64,000 nucleotides of DNA from the NCBI GenBank assembly GCA_016296505.1, contig JAEDJD010000011.1:1-64000 (forward strand), in the 5' to 3' direction. Positions 41,805-51,429 of this stretch are shown piece by piece. Below the pieces are notes generated by a model. The model worked only from the letters and a program-made list of their open reading frames with translations, was not told where the DNA came from and made no database searches. How positions within the stretch are numbered: the stretch's first letter is position 1; each line of letters starts with the position of its first letter. The position numbers were made by a program, and so were the translations under genes. The DNA comes from Oscillospiraceae bacterium (GTDB taxonomy: Bacteria > Bacillota > Clostridia > Oscillospirales > Ruminococcaceae).

Positions 41805-42461
41805 TTATTTTTTGGATTCGCGTGCTGTCCGGCGCGCTTCCGCTTCATGCAGAGACATCGGGCAACCGCAGTAATCCTGCCGGTACAGTTCGTATTCCGC
41901 CGAGAGCGCAACCGAACGCGCATATCCGCCACGCTTTTTGAAATCAGACGGCAAATATTTGACGGATTTCCCTGCTGCGATCTGTTCCAAACAAGCATTG
42001 ATATACGGCGCATTTTTATGCGGACTCACCGTAAGCGTTGTTGTAAAATAATCACAGCCGTATCGTTCCGCTGCAATCAGCGACTCCTGCATACGCTGGG
42101 CGATACATCGATCACAGCGCTCCCCCATTTCCGGCGTATGCTCTACGCCTTTGACTGCGTCCCAGAATAGCTTATCATCATAAGGCGGTGCAATCAGCGT
42201 AATCGGATACGGATGTTCCAGTTTTTCAAGTAGCTGTTTCTGCGTCGCAAGTCTCCGGTTAAATTCAGATTCCGGTGCAATATTCGGATTGTAATAAAAC
42301 AGCACAATCTCAAAATACGGGATCAGTTGTTCCAATACTGCCGTACTGCACGGTCCGCAGCAGCTATGCAGAAGCAGCTTCGGAACTTTCCCCTCAGGGA
42401 TCGAAGCAATCTCCTGCTCCATTTCCTTGTGATACTGACGTTTTTCCATTTTGATCTCCAT
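41805..42461 (-). CDS. queH: Epoxyqueuosine reductase QueH
   Basis: A 218-residue non-cobalamin epoxyqueuosine reductase for the last step of queuosine in tRNA. The adjacent cysteines in LHSCCGPC (C34, C35), CDRC near residue 110, and the C-terminal DYCGCPMS bind the [4Fe-4S] cluster and second iron. The family replaces QueG in many anaerobes. A terminator with a GAAA loop separates it from the upstream kinase-like gene. Confidence 0.95.
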   Translation of the reverse strand: MEIKMEKRQYHKEMEQEIASIPEGKVPKLLLHSCCGPCSTAVLEQLIPYFEIVLFYYNPNIAPESEFNRRLATQKQLLEKLEHPYPITLIAPPYDDKLFWDAVKGVEHTPEMGERCDRCIAQRMQESLIAAERYGCDYFTTTLTVSPHKNAPYINACLEQIAAGKSVKYLPSDFKKRGGYARSVALSAEYELYRQDYCGCPMSLHEAEARRTARESKK

Positions 42462-42468
42462 ATAACAG

Positions 42469-42492
42469 AAAAGGACGGTTTCCCGTCCTTTT
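42469..42492 (-). terminator. Terminator after the FakA-like gene
   Basis: AAAAGGACGG / CCGTCCTTTT arms closed by a GAAA tetraloop on the minus strand, then TTTTC. Confidence 0.85.
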
Positions 42493-42497
42493 CGTAA

Positions 42498-44159
42498 TCA
42501 TTCAACTGAAATCAGATAGAAGTAAACAGGCTGTCCGCCATGAAGCAGTGTAATCTCGATCTTATCCTTAAATTTCATGATGAGCTGATCGTAAAGCATC
42601 TGCGCCTTATCTTCCGTCACATCAGAACCATAAATCACCGTGACATAACTGGTATCACTCTTGACCAGTTTCTTAATCAGCTTATAAGCAGCCTTGTTGA
42701 CATCCTTTTCAGTAAATGCAAGCTTGCCGTTATCCAGCGCGAGCACTTCATTCTTTTTAATCTTCTGACCGTCAAGCTCAGAATCACGTGCCGCAAATGT
42801 CACGGAACCGGAAGAAACACGCTCAAACGCTTTCGTCATCTGTGTACGATTCTCGTTTACATCCGCGCTTTCATCATAAGCAAGCATCGCCGCTATACCT
42901 TGTGGAATCGTTCTGGTTTGCAGCACAATGACATTACGATTCGCAAGATTGATTGCCTGTTCTGCCGCCATAATAATGTTTTTATTATTCGGCAAAACAA
43001 AAACGGTTCTTGCAGGCGTTGCGTGAATTGCTTTCAGAATATCGTCTGTTGAGGGATTCATCGTCTGACCGCCCTTGACAACCTGATCTACGCCCAGATC
43101 AAGGAAAGTCCGTTCCAGACCGCCGCCTGCCGCAACTGCAACAAAACCAAAATCTTTCGTTGGCTCGACAGGAACAATCTCCTGCTGCTTGACAATTCGC
43201 GCTTCCTTGACTTTGCCCTCATGCTGAATCCGCATATTTTCAATTTTCGGCTTTGGATCGTTGATAAAGCAACCGAATTCCAACGCCTTTGTCAGAGCCA
43301 TACCCGGTGCGTCCGTATGCACATGAACCTTGATGATCTCATCATCTTCCACTACAACCACACAGTCGCCGATGGTCTCCAAATAGGCACGCAGCTTTGC
43401 GCCGTCTACCGATGCATCATTCTTTTCGATAATATATTCAGTACAATATGTGAAATTTATTTCTTCATCATACTGCGCAACTGCGGCATTGAAGTCAATT
43501 TTCGGGTCGGGTGATGCGGATTGTGAATCGTTCGCTTCTTCCGGAATTGCTTCACCCTTGAACGAATCCAGCATACCGCCTATGATGATGCAGAAGCCCT
43601 GTCCGCCAGCGTCAACCACATTTGCTTTTTTGAGCGCAGGAAGCATCTCTGTTGTCTGCTTCAGTACGGCATTTGCTTCTGCCAATACACCCTGCCAAAA
43701 CGCGATCGTATCCAAATCATTCTTTGCAAGCTCCTGCGCCTTATTTGCCGCCATACGCGAAACAGTCAGGATTGTACCCTCTGTCGGCTTCATAACAGCT
43801 TTGTATGCACCTGCCACACCAAGTTCCAATGCATTTGCAAAATCGGCATTTTCGGCTGTTGTCAAACCTGCCAATCCTTTGGAAAAGCCACGGAACAGCA
43901 GAGATGTAATAACGCCGGAATTTCCGCGCGCACCTCTCAACATAGAAGACGCTGCTACATCAGCGACCTCGGAAACTGTCGCGTCATCAGACAAAAGCTC
44001 AAGTTCGCGCTTTGCAGCACTGATCGTCATGGACATATTGGTTCCGGTATCTCCATCCGGTACCGGATAAACATTCAACTCATCAACCGAACGTCTCTGG
44101 TTGGTAATCAGAATTGCAGCATGAATGATTGCTGCTTTCAATTGCTTACCGCTAATCAA
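42498..44159 (-). CDS. FakA/YloV-like DAK2 domain kinase
   Basis: A 553-residue protein with an N-terminal DhaL/DAK2 ATP-binding domain (1-200: NVYPVPDGDTGTNMSMT, GARGNSGVI, DAGGQGFCII) and a C-terminal FakB-contact/DegV-like part. Homologue of FakA (phosphorylates FakB-bound fatty acids) and of B. subtilis YloV. Translation probably begins at the TTG eight bases behind GGAGG; the upstream TTG overlaps the RBS. It follows the Asp23/Gls24 gene, the standard Firmicutes pair near recG, but recG is 9 kb away here. No FakB gene in the window. Confidence 0.92.
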   Translation of the reverse strand: MISGKQLKAAIIHAAILITNQRRSVDELNVYPVPDGDTGTNMSMTISAAKRELELLSDDATVSEVADVAASSMLRGARGNSGVITSLLFRGFSKGLAGLTTAENADFANALELGVAGAYKAVMKPTEGTILTVSRMAANKAQELAKNDLDTIAFWQGVLAEANAVLKQTTEMLPALKKANVVDAGGQGFCIIIGGMLDSFKGEAIPEEANDSQSASPDPKIDFNAAVAQYDEEINFTYCTEYIIEKNDASVDGAKLRAYLETIGDCVVVVEDDEIIKVHVHTDAPGMALTKALEFGCFINDPKPKIENMRIQHEGKVKEARIVKQQEIVPVEPTKDFGFVAVAAGGGLERTFLDLGVDQVVKGGQTMNPSTDDILKAIHATPARTVFVLPNNKNIIMAAEQAINLANRNVIVLQTRTIPQGIAAMLAYDESADVNENRTQMTKAFERVSSGSVTFAARDSELDGQKIKKNEVLALDNGKLAFTEKDVNKAAYKLIKKLVKSDTSYVTVIYGSDVTEDKAQMLYDQLIMKFKDKIEITLLHGGQPVYFYLISVE

Positions 44160-44177
44160 AATGAGTTCCTCCAATTC

Positions 44178-44525
44178 TCAGGCGCGAATGCCGTCAATAT
44201 ATATATTAATTGCAGCCGGCTGAAATCCGGTTGTCTGTTCAATTGCATAACAAACCTTATTTCGGATGCTGTCAGTAATCGCAGTCATATTCGCACCGAT
44301 TCCGGTAACGATATGCAGATCCACAATCAACTGGTTCTGCTGTGTGCGCAGACGAATCCCTCTGCGGATATCACTTGGGAACAATTTCGTCTTCAAGGTC
44401 TCAACCGGCGATGAATCGTTCAGGTCGGCAACGCCAAAACAGTTCGTGACGGTATGCTCTATCAGAGAATAGAGGTACGACTTGGTCACGCGAATACTGC
44501 CAATATGGTTTTCAATTACGATCAT
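44178..44525 (-). CDS. Asp23/Gls24 family protein
   Basis: A 115-residue Asp23/Gls24 (YloU-like) protein. Recognisable are IRVTKSYLYSLIEHTVTNCFGVADL, DLHIVTGIGANMTAITDSIRNKVCYAIEQ and the C-terminal AINIYIDGIR. Family members coat the inner membrane face or act in envelope stress. RBS AGGAGTGCCCAAT. First gene of a pair with the FakA-like kinase. Confidence 0.93.
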   Translation of the reverse strand: MIVIENHIGSIRVTKSYLYSLIEHTVTNCFGVADLNDSSPVETLKTKLFPSDIRRGIRLRTQQNQLIVDLHIVTGIGANMTAITDSIRNKVCYAIEQTTGFQPAAINIYIDGIRA

Positions 44526-44557
44526 ATTGGGCACTCCTTTCTCAAAAGTCATATTAT

Positions 44558-44586
44558 ATTATAGCACAAAGTAAAAGAAAATACAA
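44558..44586 (-). promoter_or_regulatory. Promoter of the Asp23/FakA-like operon
   Basis: Minus strand TTGTAT (44581-44586), 17 bases, TATAAT (44558-44563). Confidence 0.75.
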
Positions 44587-44632
44587 GAGGGTACGTTCAT
44601 TTTTTCAAAGAAATCAGGTTTTTATAAGGTTT

Positions 44633-44675
44633 TACGAAAAAAATCGCCGCGAAATGATGGTAATTTCGCGGCGAT
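44633..44675 (-). terminator. Terminator of the giant LRR gene
   Basis: ATCGCCGCGAAAT / ATTTCGCGGCGAT, 13 pairs, with TTTTTTT on the minus strand. Confidence 0.9.
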
Positions 44676-44686
44676 CATAAGAAATG

Positions 44687-47600
44687 TTAATCAAGAATAG
44701 CCAAATCGACATCCGGGAAGCAGAGTTTTGCGTCTTTCGCGAGATGCGATGGAACAGCAACCATGCTGAGCATATCGCAATCTTCAAAAGCATCCTCTTC
44801 CAGAATTGTAACGCTAGCCGGAATAGCCAGCACACGAAGAGAAGTGCATTCCGAGAAAGCGCCGGAACAAATCTTTTGCAGCGTATTCGGTAACCGTACC
44901 TCTGTAATTGTTTCCAGACCAGCGCAGGCACCCGGACGAATTTCAGTATAGCCTTCCGGAATGATCAACGTAGGTTCACCGTGATAGAGTGCACGGCGTA
45001 CTTGTCTGGTAAATCTGCCGTCACCAACATCAATAGCAGCAGTTTCCTGTTTCTGTTCCTCAAGCCAAGTGATTTCGACATTTTCCCCGAACAATTCACT
45101 CGCAAGCCATTCCAGCTCACGCGGCATTGTGACCGTTTCCAACGAATCGCAGCCTTCAAAAGCATCCGAAGCGATTTCCTTAACGGAAAGCGGAATATAG
45201 ATATTTTTCAGAAGCGTAGAATCAGAAAATGCACCGCTGCCAATTTTGACAATCGTATTCGGCAAAACCGCAGATTCCATGTTTTCAAGACCGGCACAAG
45301 CGCCTGCACGGATTTCCAGATAGCCAGCCGGAATCTCAAGAACAGCTTCACCGTGATAGCACTTATTTCTCTCTTTCGCGGAGAACCTTCCGTCCTTCGG
45401 AATGACGATATCAGCCTTTTCCTCTGGTGCCGCCGCTGCGGGTGCAGCAGACTGTGATGCAAAAGCAATGTCATCCGGCTCGGACAATACGCCGAGTGCA
45501 GAGAGTGCAGCCGCGTCAAAATTATGACGGCGCCACGCAGATACTTTCGGAGCAGATGTAAAATCATCATCAAACGCCGAAAGAACAGGCAGTGAATCCT
45601 CTCCAAGCGGCTCCATACCCTCAAGCGTTGGAAGTTCATTTTGCTGCGGCGCCTCGAGCTCCACCGACGCAGAATCGGCAGATTCCGCAGTTCTTTGTGC
45701 AACAAAAGATTCTGCGTGAGGTTCCGCAAACAACGCATCTGCAATAGAAATAAGTTCAGCAGGTGGATCTGCGATTTCCGGAATTTCATCAAGCACAGGC
45801 TCGACTGCCGGAATTTCGTCAACGATTTCGGTTGCTTCATCTGCAACGGTTTCCTCTGCGATTTCAGGAATCTCATCAAGCACAGGCTCGACTGCCGGAA
45901 TTTCGTCAACGATTTCGGTTGCTTCATCTGCAACGGTTTCCTCTGCGATTTCAGGAATCTCATCAAGCACAGGCTCGACTGCCGGAATTTCGTCAACGAT
46001 TTCGGTTGCTTCATCTGCAACGGTTTTCTCTGCGATTTCAGGAATTTCATCAAACACAGGCTCGACTGCCGGAATTTCGTCAACGGGTTCGGCTGCTTCT
46101 TCAGCAGCAGTTTCCTCTGCGATTTCAGGAATCTCATCAAGCACAGGCTCGACTGCCGGAATTTCGTCAACGGGTTCGGCTGCTTCCTCAGCAACAGTTT
46201 CCTCTGCGATTTCGGTTATCTCATCAAGCACAGGCTCGACTGCCGGAATATCGTCAACGATTTCGGTTGCTTCCTCAGCAACAGTTTCCTCTGCGATTTC
46301 GGTTATCTCATCAAGCACAGGCTCGACTGCCGGAATTTCGTCAACGATTTCGGTTGCTTCATCTGCAACGGTTTTCTCTGCGATTTCAGGAATTTCATCA
46401 AACACAGGCTCGACTGCCGGAATTTCGTCAACGATTTCAGTTGCTTCATCAGCAACAGTTTCCTCTGCGATTTCGGTTATCTCATCAAGCACAGGCTCGA
46501 CTGCCGGAATTTCGTCAACGATTTCAGTTGCTTCATCAGCAACAGTTTCCTCTGCGATTTCAGGAATTTCATCAAGCACAGGTTCAACTGCCGGAATTTC
46601 GTCAACGGGTTCGGTTGCTTCCTCAGCAACAGTTTCCTCTGCGATTTCCGGAATTTCATCAAGCACAGGCTCGACTGCCGGAATTTCGTCAACGATTTCG
46701 GTTGCTTCATCTGCAACGGTTTCCTCTGCGATTTCAGGAATCTCATCAAGCACAGGCTCGACTGCCGGAATTTCGTCAATGGGTTCGGCTGCTTCCTCAG
46801 CAACGGTTTCCTCTGCGATTTCGGTAATTTCATCAAGCACAGGCTCGACTGCCGGAATTTCGTCAACGGGTTCGGTTGCTTCCTCAGCAACAGTTTCCTC
46901 TGCGATTTCCGGAATTTCATCAAGCACAGGTTCGACTGCCGGAATTTCGTCAACGACCTCAGTAATCTCCGTTACAGCTTCATCGACAGGCGCATCAAAG
47001 AATGTCAACTTAACTTTTGGACATTCACGTACAATCTCTGCCATGCGATCTGCAAATCTGCTCGGAATTACAATTTCCTGCAAATTTTCACATCCTACAA
47101 AAGCACGCACGCCTAAAAAGCGGAGTGTATTCGGCAGAACAACCCGTTTCAGATTGGGACACTCAACAAATGCAGCCGGTTCCACAGCCAACAAGCCTTC
47201 CGGACAGACAATCTCCTCAAGCTGACGCAAATGCACAAAAGAACTGGAACCGATCAAACGGACAGATGACGCCAGTACAAAACGCTTCATCGTATGTTTT
47301 CCGAGAATACCGTGATACATGAAAGAAGCGATTACAAGATAGCCGTTCGGGACTGTAATAGTATCGTCAACTGTATCCAATTCGACAACATCACTTGAAG
47401 TCAAAATCCACGGACATTCTACAGTAAGCTGACGAATACGAATCGGTCTTGCATTGCCAAAGTACATCAGAATCGACGGATCGCGCATAAACAGAACAGC
47501 TGCTGCATCCCGATCGAACTCCTCCGGCAAAAAGATGTCGCGCAATCTCTCGCAGTCATAGAATGCTGCATAATCGAACTCTGTCAGCGCTTTCGGTACG

Positions 47601-50600
47601 GTCAGCGTCATCAAACGCTGATTGTAGCCAAACGCATAGCTGCAAAGTCGGATTACACCGAGTGGAATCTCAAATTTTGTTTGATTTGACATTTCAGATA
47701 GCGCAAGCGGAGCAATGACCGGATGCATACGCATCTCCTTCAAACGCTCATTAAAATCACTGCACGCGCGGCTCAATTCCAGCGTAAACATTCGCTGTCC
47801 GCTCACTGGCTGGAAATGCGGTGCAACCACATTCATGATTGCGTCTGACGGTTTTTGTTTATAAAGATTTGTATGATCCTCCAGCCAGTTAATCATAATT
47901 TTGACAGGTCCATCGAGAATGGCGGGAAGCTGATTTGCAAAACGCTCCGAAATTGTCAGCGTATTCAAATTGGTACAGCCGGAAAGTGCGCATACTCCGA
48001 TTGACTGCACGGCATTCGGAATGCTCAGGCTGACAAGCGTATTACAATTTGAAAATGTGTTTTCATTGATTGTACGCAGCGTTTTCGGAAGACGAATCTG
48101 CTCATACTGACATGGTGCTGCAAAAGCATACGGACCAATATACGAAACAGAATTGGGTAAAATCAGTCGGAACGGTCCTGTACAGCCAGTAAACGCGTTC
48201 ATTTCAACGATCCGGAGACCTTCCGGAATCACAATATGCCGTGCCGCTTCGAGTCCGGCAAATGCATATGAAGATACACGAAGCACGCTCTTCGGCAAAA
48301 TAATGGTCGTCAGAATATGCTCCGGTTCATCTGCGCGAATATCAATTTCCTTCATGCAGAACGGCGCAATTGCGGTATATCCTTCTGGGATTTCGAGAAA
48401 ATGATTCCGGACTGTCAGTTTTTTCACTTTCTGCATTGTCAGAATATCGTCAAACTGCTCCATCAGGTCCGCAACAGTCTCAATACGCGGTCTGGATAAT
48501 ATCTTCTTTTTCGGCCAATGCAGTCGGATTTCCGGACGGAACAGGAACAAATCGACTGCCTTTCTATCCGGATAATCAACAGGTAAATAAACATCTGTCA
48601 AGCGAGTGCATCCGGCAAACGCATCCGGTTCGATCTCTGTCAATGAAGCAGGAATTTCCAACGCCATCAGACGCGGACAATCCCAGAACGCCTGAGATTC
48701 AATCCGGCGGATTCCTTCCGGAATTTCAAAGCGTTCGCCGCCTTCGGAACCGCAAAATGCGCGGCGAGCAATTATCGTATATGATTTCAGCGCATTGCTT
48801 CGTTCGACCGGACCGGGCAGCGACTTGCTGATCTCATGCGTAAACACCTTATCTGTATTGCTGTATTCCCCGTAATGAATCGGTGCAAATGGAATCACAT
48901 TTCCGTATTGATTCTGCGGATGTTCTGTTGTGATCTGCATCGGAATTTGCTCCTTATTTTGATTCTGTTTCATTTCCAAAGCATCATTCTCCTGAATGTG
49001 CTCCGGTTGTACGACCGTGTTAGATTGTGTATCCGTTTCGATCATCGCAGCGTTTTGCGTGCCAGCCATCGCTACGGCAGCATTCCTGTTCAAAGACATC
49101 TGCGTCTCAGTCGGCGGTATACCGTCTGCGTGAACGCCGGTTCCACTGGAAAGCAAATCGACTCTTTGCTGAATCTCTGGAAGAACGTTTAGCTTTTCCT
49201 GCACCTGAGAAATCGCACCTGCAATATCCCGCAGCTCATTTGCAACATTTGTCTGCTCAGACAAATCATCAACCTTTTGCTGTAATTCCGGAATCGCGCT
49301 GATTTTCTCCTGAACATCTGATATGGCTTCAACCGTTGCGCCTGCTTCATTGATCGCGTCAATCTTTTCCTGAACTTCGTCAATTGCAGAGACTTTTTCC
49401 TGAATATCAGATATCGCTCCAGCCATTTCCTTGAAATCGCCGACTGTTTCCACAGAAGCTTTCAGATCAGTCAATTCATCGACCTTGTCGCGAATATCCT
49501 GAATCGAACTAACAGCTTCTTTCATTTCAGATATCGAACCGACAGATTCTTTCACCTCAGAAAGCTCAGCAGCAATTTGCGACACATCACCGATTTGCTC
49601 CACCTTATCTTCCAGATCGGAAAGATTCCGTACTTTTTCTTCAACAGATTCCTGTACAGCAGAAATCTGTTGCATTTTGCTTTGCATTTCTGTAAACTGA
49701 TCAATCTGCTTCTGCAAATGATCAAGCGTTTCAGCAGAATGCTGCAAGGACTGTACAGCGTCATAATTCTGCTGCATCTGAGACAAATTCCGCTGAAGCT
49801 GATTCAGCATATCTGAGTCAAGCTGCGGTGCGCTCTCGACAGCACCTGCCGCAGCGGTCAGATTTTTAAGCTGCGACTGCATGGAAGCAATCGAACGCTC
49901 AATCTGCCGAACTGCCTCTGCATCAACGATGTCTTTTCGTTCTTCTGTTGTAAAAGCGGATTGAATCCGGACATCAGAAGGAAGCTGCTCCGGTTCAGCC
50001 GGTGCAGGCGCTTCTTGCTTTGCTTCCGATTCGTTATCCTCGTCAAATTCAATATCCGGCAAATCGTCATCATAATGCCAATCCGGACGCGGCATTCCCG
50101 GCTCCATCCATGTGATTGTCGGATTTGTCATGTCACCGAACACTCGCTTGGTTTCGATTTGATCATGAATAATGCGCGGAATAAAGAGCGTTTCCAGCGC
50201 CGGACAGTTTCCAAATGTCGATTGACTGACTTTTTCACAACCGGAAGGAACATATAGTCTTTGCAGTGAGCGGCAATTCCAGAACGCGCTGTTGCCGATG
50301 CTTTTGATTGATTCCGGCAGCTTCAGACTCCGTACAGCAGAACAATCCGAGAACGCACCCGCACCAATTCTTGTGATAGACTTGCCGAATTTCACTCTGG
50401 TCAGAGAAGTACAATTACTCAGCATTTCATCTGAAATAGCTGTTAACTCCGGCGGAAGCTGAATCTTTTCCAGTTTCGGAAGATTCATAAACGCTCCGGC
50501 TCCGACTTCACGAAGCGTATTCGGCAGCGTGATCTTTTTCAGCTGACGACAGTTTGCAAAAGCGCAGGGATCAATATGTTCGATACCTGTCGAAACCTCA

Positions 50601-51244
50601 ATCTCCTCCAGAGTCTGGAGCAGCGAAAAAGTATACGGAGCAATTTTTTGAATCGTATTGGGTATCACAACCTTTTTCACGCCTCTGGTTGCAATACTCT
50701 TCATTGCATTCGGAAGAATCGTATGATAATTTGCCGGAATGATCAGCGTTCCATCGTTTTCGATCCGAAGCATTGAGGCGCCGCCAAGCGTCAAAAGTCC
50801 GGAGCGTTCGTCCATAATCTGCTGGACGGTTTTGCTCTTGGCAAATGGAACGACTCTCTTTCCGATTGAAAATGTCTTTCCAAAAAACAATGTGGCATCC
50901 GGACAATGAGAAAACAGTTCTACTGCAAGCGTCTCATCGAAATCTGACGGAAGCGTAATGGATTTCAAAGAATTACAGTCATAAAAACACCAGCGGTCAA
51001 ACTGCTTGAGTGAGGAAGGGATCGTCAAAATCTCAATCTGACAGGTATTCTTAAAACTTCTGGTGTAAAAAGCATAGCTTCCGATACGGGTGATACCCTC
51101 CGGAATTACCAATGCTTTTACCTGTGAAAAGCCCGCAAGCGCCCCGCTTGCAATCTCCGTAAAATCAAACGGAAGCGTAAGCTTTTCCGTATTAGTACGG
51201 ATTAACCCCTTCGCATCCTCGCGTGTAAATACACGTTCGCCCAT
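44687..51244 (-). CDS. Giant BspA-type leucine-rich-repeat protein with EPV-type repeats
   Basis: A 2185-residue acidic protein starting at the ATG behind AAAGGAGGCAGAGACAC. Three blocks of BspA-type (LRR_5) repeats, marked by I..GAF..C..L..I.IP, lie at about residues 20-400, 790-1410 and 1950-2185. Between the first two is a coiled-coil stretch (about 440-720) built of short Val/Ile heptads such as I-S-A-V-Q-E-K and V-S-Q-I-D. Between the last two is a 14-copy 29-residue repeat (about 1420-1825) rich in Glu, Pro, Val, Ile and Ala. No N-terminal signal peptide, membrane helix or LPXTG/dockerin anchor is visible. The protein could be a very large cytoplasmic scaffold, or be exported by an unknown route. 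BspA LRRs usually bind proteins or matrix. Confidence 0.9.
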   Translation of the reverse strand: MGERVFTREDAKGLIRTNTEKLTLPFDFTEIASGALAGFSQVKALVIPEGITRIGSYAFYTRSFKNTCQIEILTIPSSLKQFDRWCFYDCNSLKSITLPSDFDETLAVELFSHCPDATLFFGKTFSIGKRVVPFAKSKTVQQIMDERSGLLTLGGASMLRIENDGTLIIPANYHTILPNAMKSIATRGVKKVVIPNTIQKIAPYTFSLLQTLEEIEVSTGIEHIDPCAFANCRQLKKITLPNTLREVGAGAFMNLPKLEKIQLPPELTAISDEMLSNCTSLTRVKFGKSITRIGAGAFSDCSAVRSLKLPESIKSIGNSAFWNCRSLQRLYVPSGCEKVSQSTFGNCPALETLFIPRIIHDQIETKRVFGDMTNPTITWMEPGMPRPDWHYDDDLPDIEFDEDNESEAKQEAPAPAEPEQLPSDVRIQSAFTTEERKDIVDAEAVRQIERSIASMQSQLKNLTAAAGAVESAPQLDSDMLNQLQRNLSQMQQNYDAVQSLQHSAETLDHLQKQIDQFTEMQSKMQQISAVQESVEEKVRNLSDLEDKVEQIGDVSQIAAELSEVKESVGSISEMKEAVSSIQDIRDKVDELTDLKASVETVGDFKEMAGAISDIQEKVSAIDEVQEKIDAINEAGATVEAISDVQEKISAIPELQQKVDDLSEQTNVANELRDIAGAISQVQEKLNVLPEIQQRVDLLSSGTGVHADGIPPTETQMSLNRNAAVAMAGTQNAAMIETDTQSNTVVQPEHIQENDALEMKQNQNKEQIPMQITTEHPQNQYGNVIPFAPIHYGEYSNTDKVFTHEISKSLPGPVERSNALKSYTIIARRAFCGSEGGERFEIPEGIRRIESQAFWDCPRLMALEIPASLTEIEPDAFAGCTRLTDVYLPVDYPDRKAVDLFLFRPEIRLHWPKKKILSRPRIETVADLMEQFDDILTMQKVKKLTVRNHFLEIPEGYTAIAPFCMKEIDIRADEPEHILTTIILPKSVLRVSSYAFAGLEAARHIVIPEGLRIVEMNAFTGCTGPFRLILPNSVSYIGPYAFAAPCQYEQIRLPKTLRTINENTFSNCNTLVSLSIPNAVQSIGVCALSGCTNLNTLTISERFANQLPAILDGPVKIMINWLEDHTNLYKQKPSDAIMNVVAPHFQPVSGQRMFTLELSRACSDFNERLKEMRMHPVIAPLALSEMSNQTKFEIPLGVIRLCSYAFGYNQRLMTLTVPKALTEFDYAAFYDCERLRDIFLPEEFDRDAAAVLFMRDPSILMYFGNARPIRIRQLTVECPWILTSSDVVELDTVDDTITVPNGYLVIASFMYHGILGKHTMKRFVLASSVRLIGSSSFVHLRQLEEIVCPEGLLAVEPAAFVECPNLKRVVLPNTLRFLGVRAFVGCENLQEIVIPSRFADRMAEIVRECPKVKLTFFDAPVDEAVTEITEVVDEIPAVEPVLDEIPEIAEETVAEEATEPVDEIPAVEPVLDEITEIAEETVAEEAAEPIDEIPAVEPVLDEIPEIAEETVADEATEIVDEIPAVEPVLDEIPEIAEETVAEEATEPVDEIPAVEPVLDEIPEIAEETVADEATEIVDEIPAVEPVLDEITEIAEETVADEATEIVDEIPAVEPVFDEIPEIAEKTVADEATEIVDEIPAVEPVLDEITEIAEETVAEEATEIVDDIPAVEPVLDEITEIAEETVAEEAAEPVDEIPAVEPVLDEIPEIAEETAAEEAAEPVDEIPAVEPVFDEIPEIAEKTVADEATEIVDEIPAVEPVLDEIPEIAEETVADEATEIVDEIPAVEPVLDEIPEIAEETVADEATEIVDEIPAVEPVLDEIPEIADPPAELISIADALFAEPHAESFVAQRTAESADSASVELEAPQQNELPTLEGMEPLGEDSLPVLSAFDDDFTSAPKVSAWRRHNFDAAALSALGVLSEPDDIAFASQSAAPAAAAPEEKADIVIPKDGRFSAKERNKCYHGEAVLEIPAGYLEIRAGACAGLENMESAVLPNTIVKIGSGAFSDSTLLKNIYIPLSVKEIASDAFEGCDSLETVTMPRELEWLASELFGENVEITWLEEQKQETAAIDVGDGRFTRQVRRALYHGEPTLIIPEGYTEIRPGACAGLETITEVRLPNTLQKICSGAFSECTSLRVLAIPASVTILEEDAFEDCDMLSMVAVPSHLAKDAKLCFPDVDLAILD
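45775..46975 (-). repeat. Fourteen tandem 87-bp repeats
   Basis: A unit of 87 bp recurs with exact spacing: the conserved CTGCCGGAAT block starts near 45809 and returns every 87 bases to near 46940, 14 times. Each unit encodes D-E-I-P-A-V-E-P-V-L-D-E-I-P-E-I-A-E-E-T plus a nine-residue tail (VAEEATEPV type). Nucleotide identity is higher than the protein needs (synonymous sites are shared between units), so copies have been homogenised recently by recombination or slippage. Confidence 0.95.
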
Positions 51245-51320
51245 GTGTCTCTGCCTCCTTTTCAGCAAAAAATTGATAAAAGATACTGCGGATTTTACAG
51301 CGATATTATCAATTAGAATT

Positions 51321-51349
51321 ATTATACCATTTTTCGGAAACAATTTCAA
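51321..51349 (-). promoter_or_regulatory. Promoter of the giant LRR gene
   Basis: Minus strand TTGAAA (51344-51349), 17 bases, TATAAT (51321-51326), with a leader of about 70 bases. Confidence 0.7.
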
Positions 51350-51386
51350 GTCTATTTTGTGATTTTCTACATTTTTTTAAAATAAA

Positions 51387-51415
51387 TTGAGGCGCACGAC
51401 CCCAGTGCGCCTCAA
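51387..51415 (-). terminator. Terminator of the dockerin/beta-helix gene
   Basis: TTGAGGCGCAC / GTGCGCCTCAA stem, followed by TTTATTTT on the minus strand. Confidence 0.88.
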
Positions 51416-51429
51416 AATAATATCTATAA

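Noticed and set aside
45775..46975. CRISPR array
   Set aside because: The 87-bp repeats are contiguous without unique spacers, in frame, and translated as part of the LRR protein; no cas genes are present.
45641..47116. Long plus-strand open frames (491 and 354 codons) opposite the 87-bp repeats
   Set aside because: They are mirror frames of the repeat codons; the repeat structure keeps them open. The sense frame has an RBS, promoter, terminator and LRR domains.
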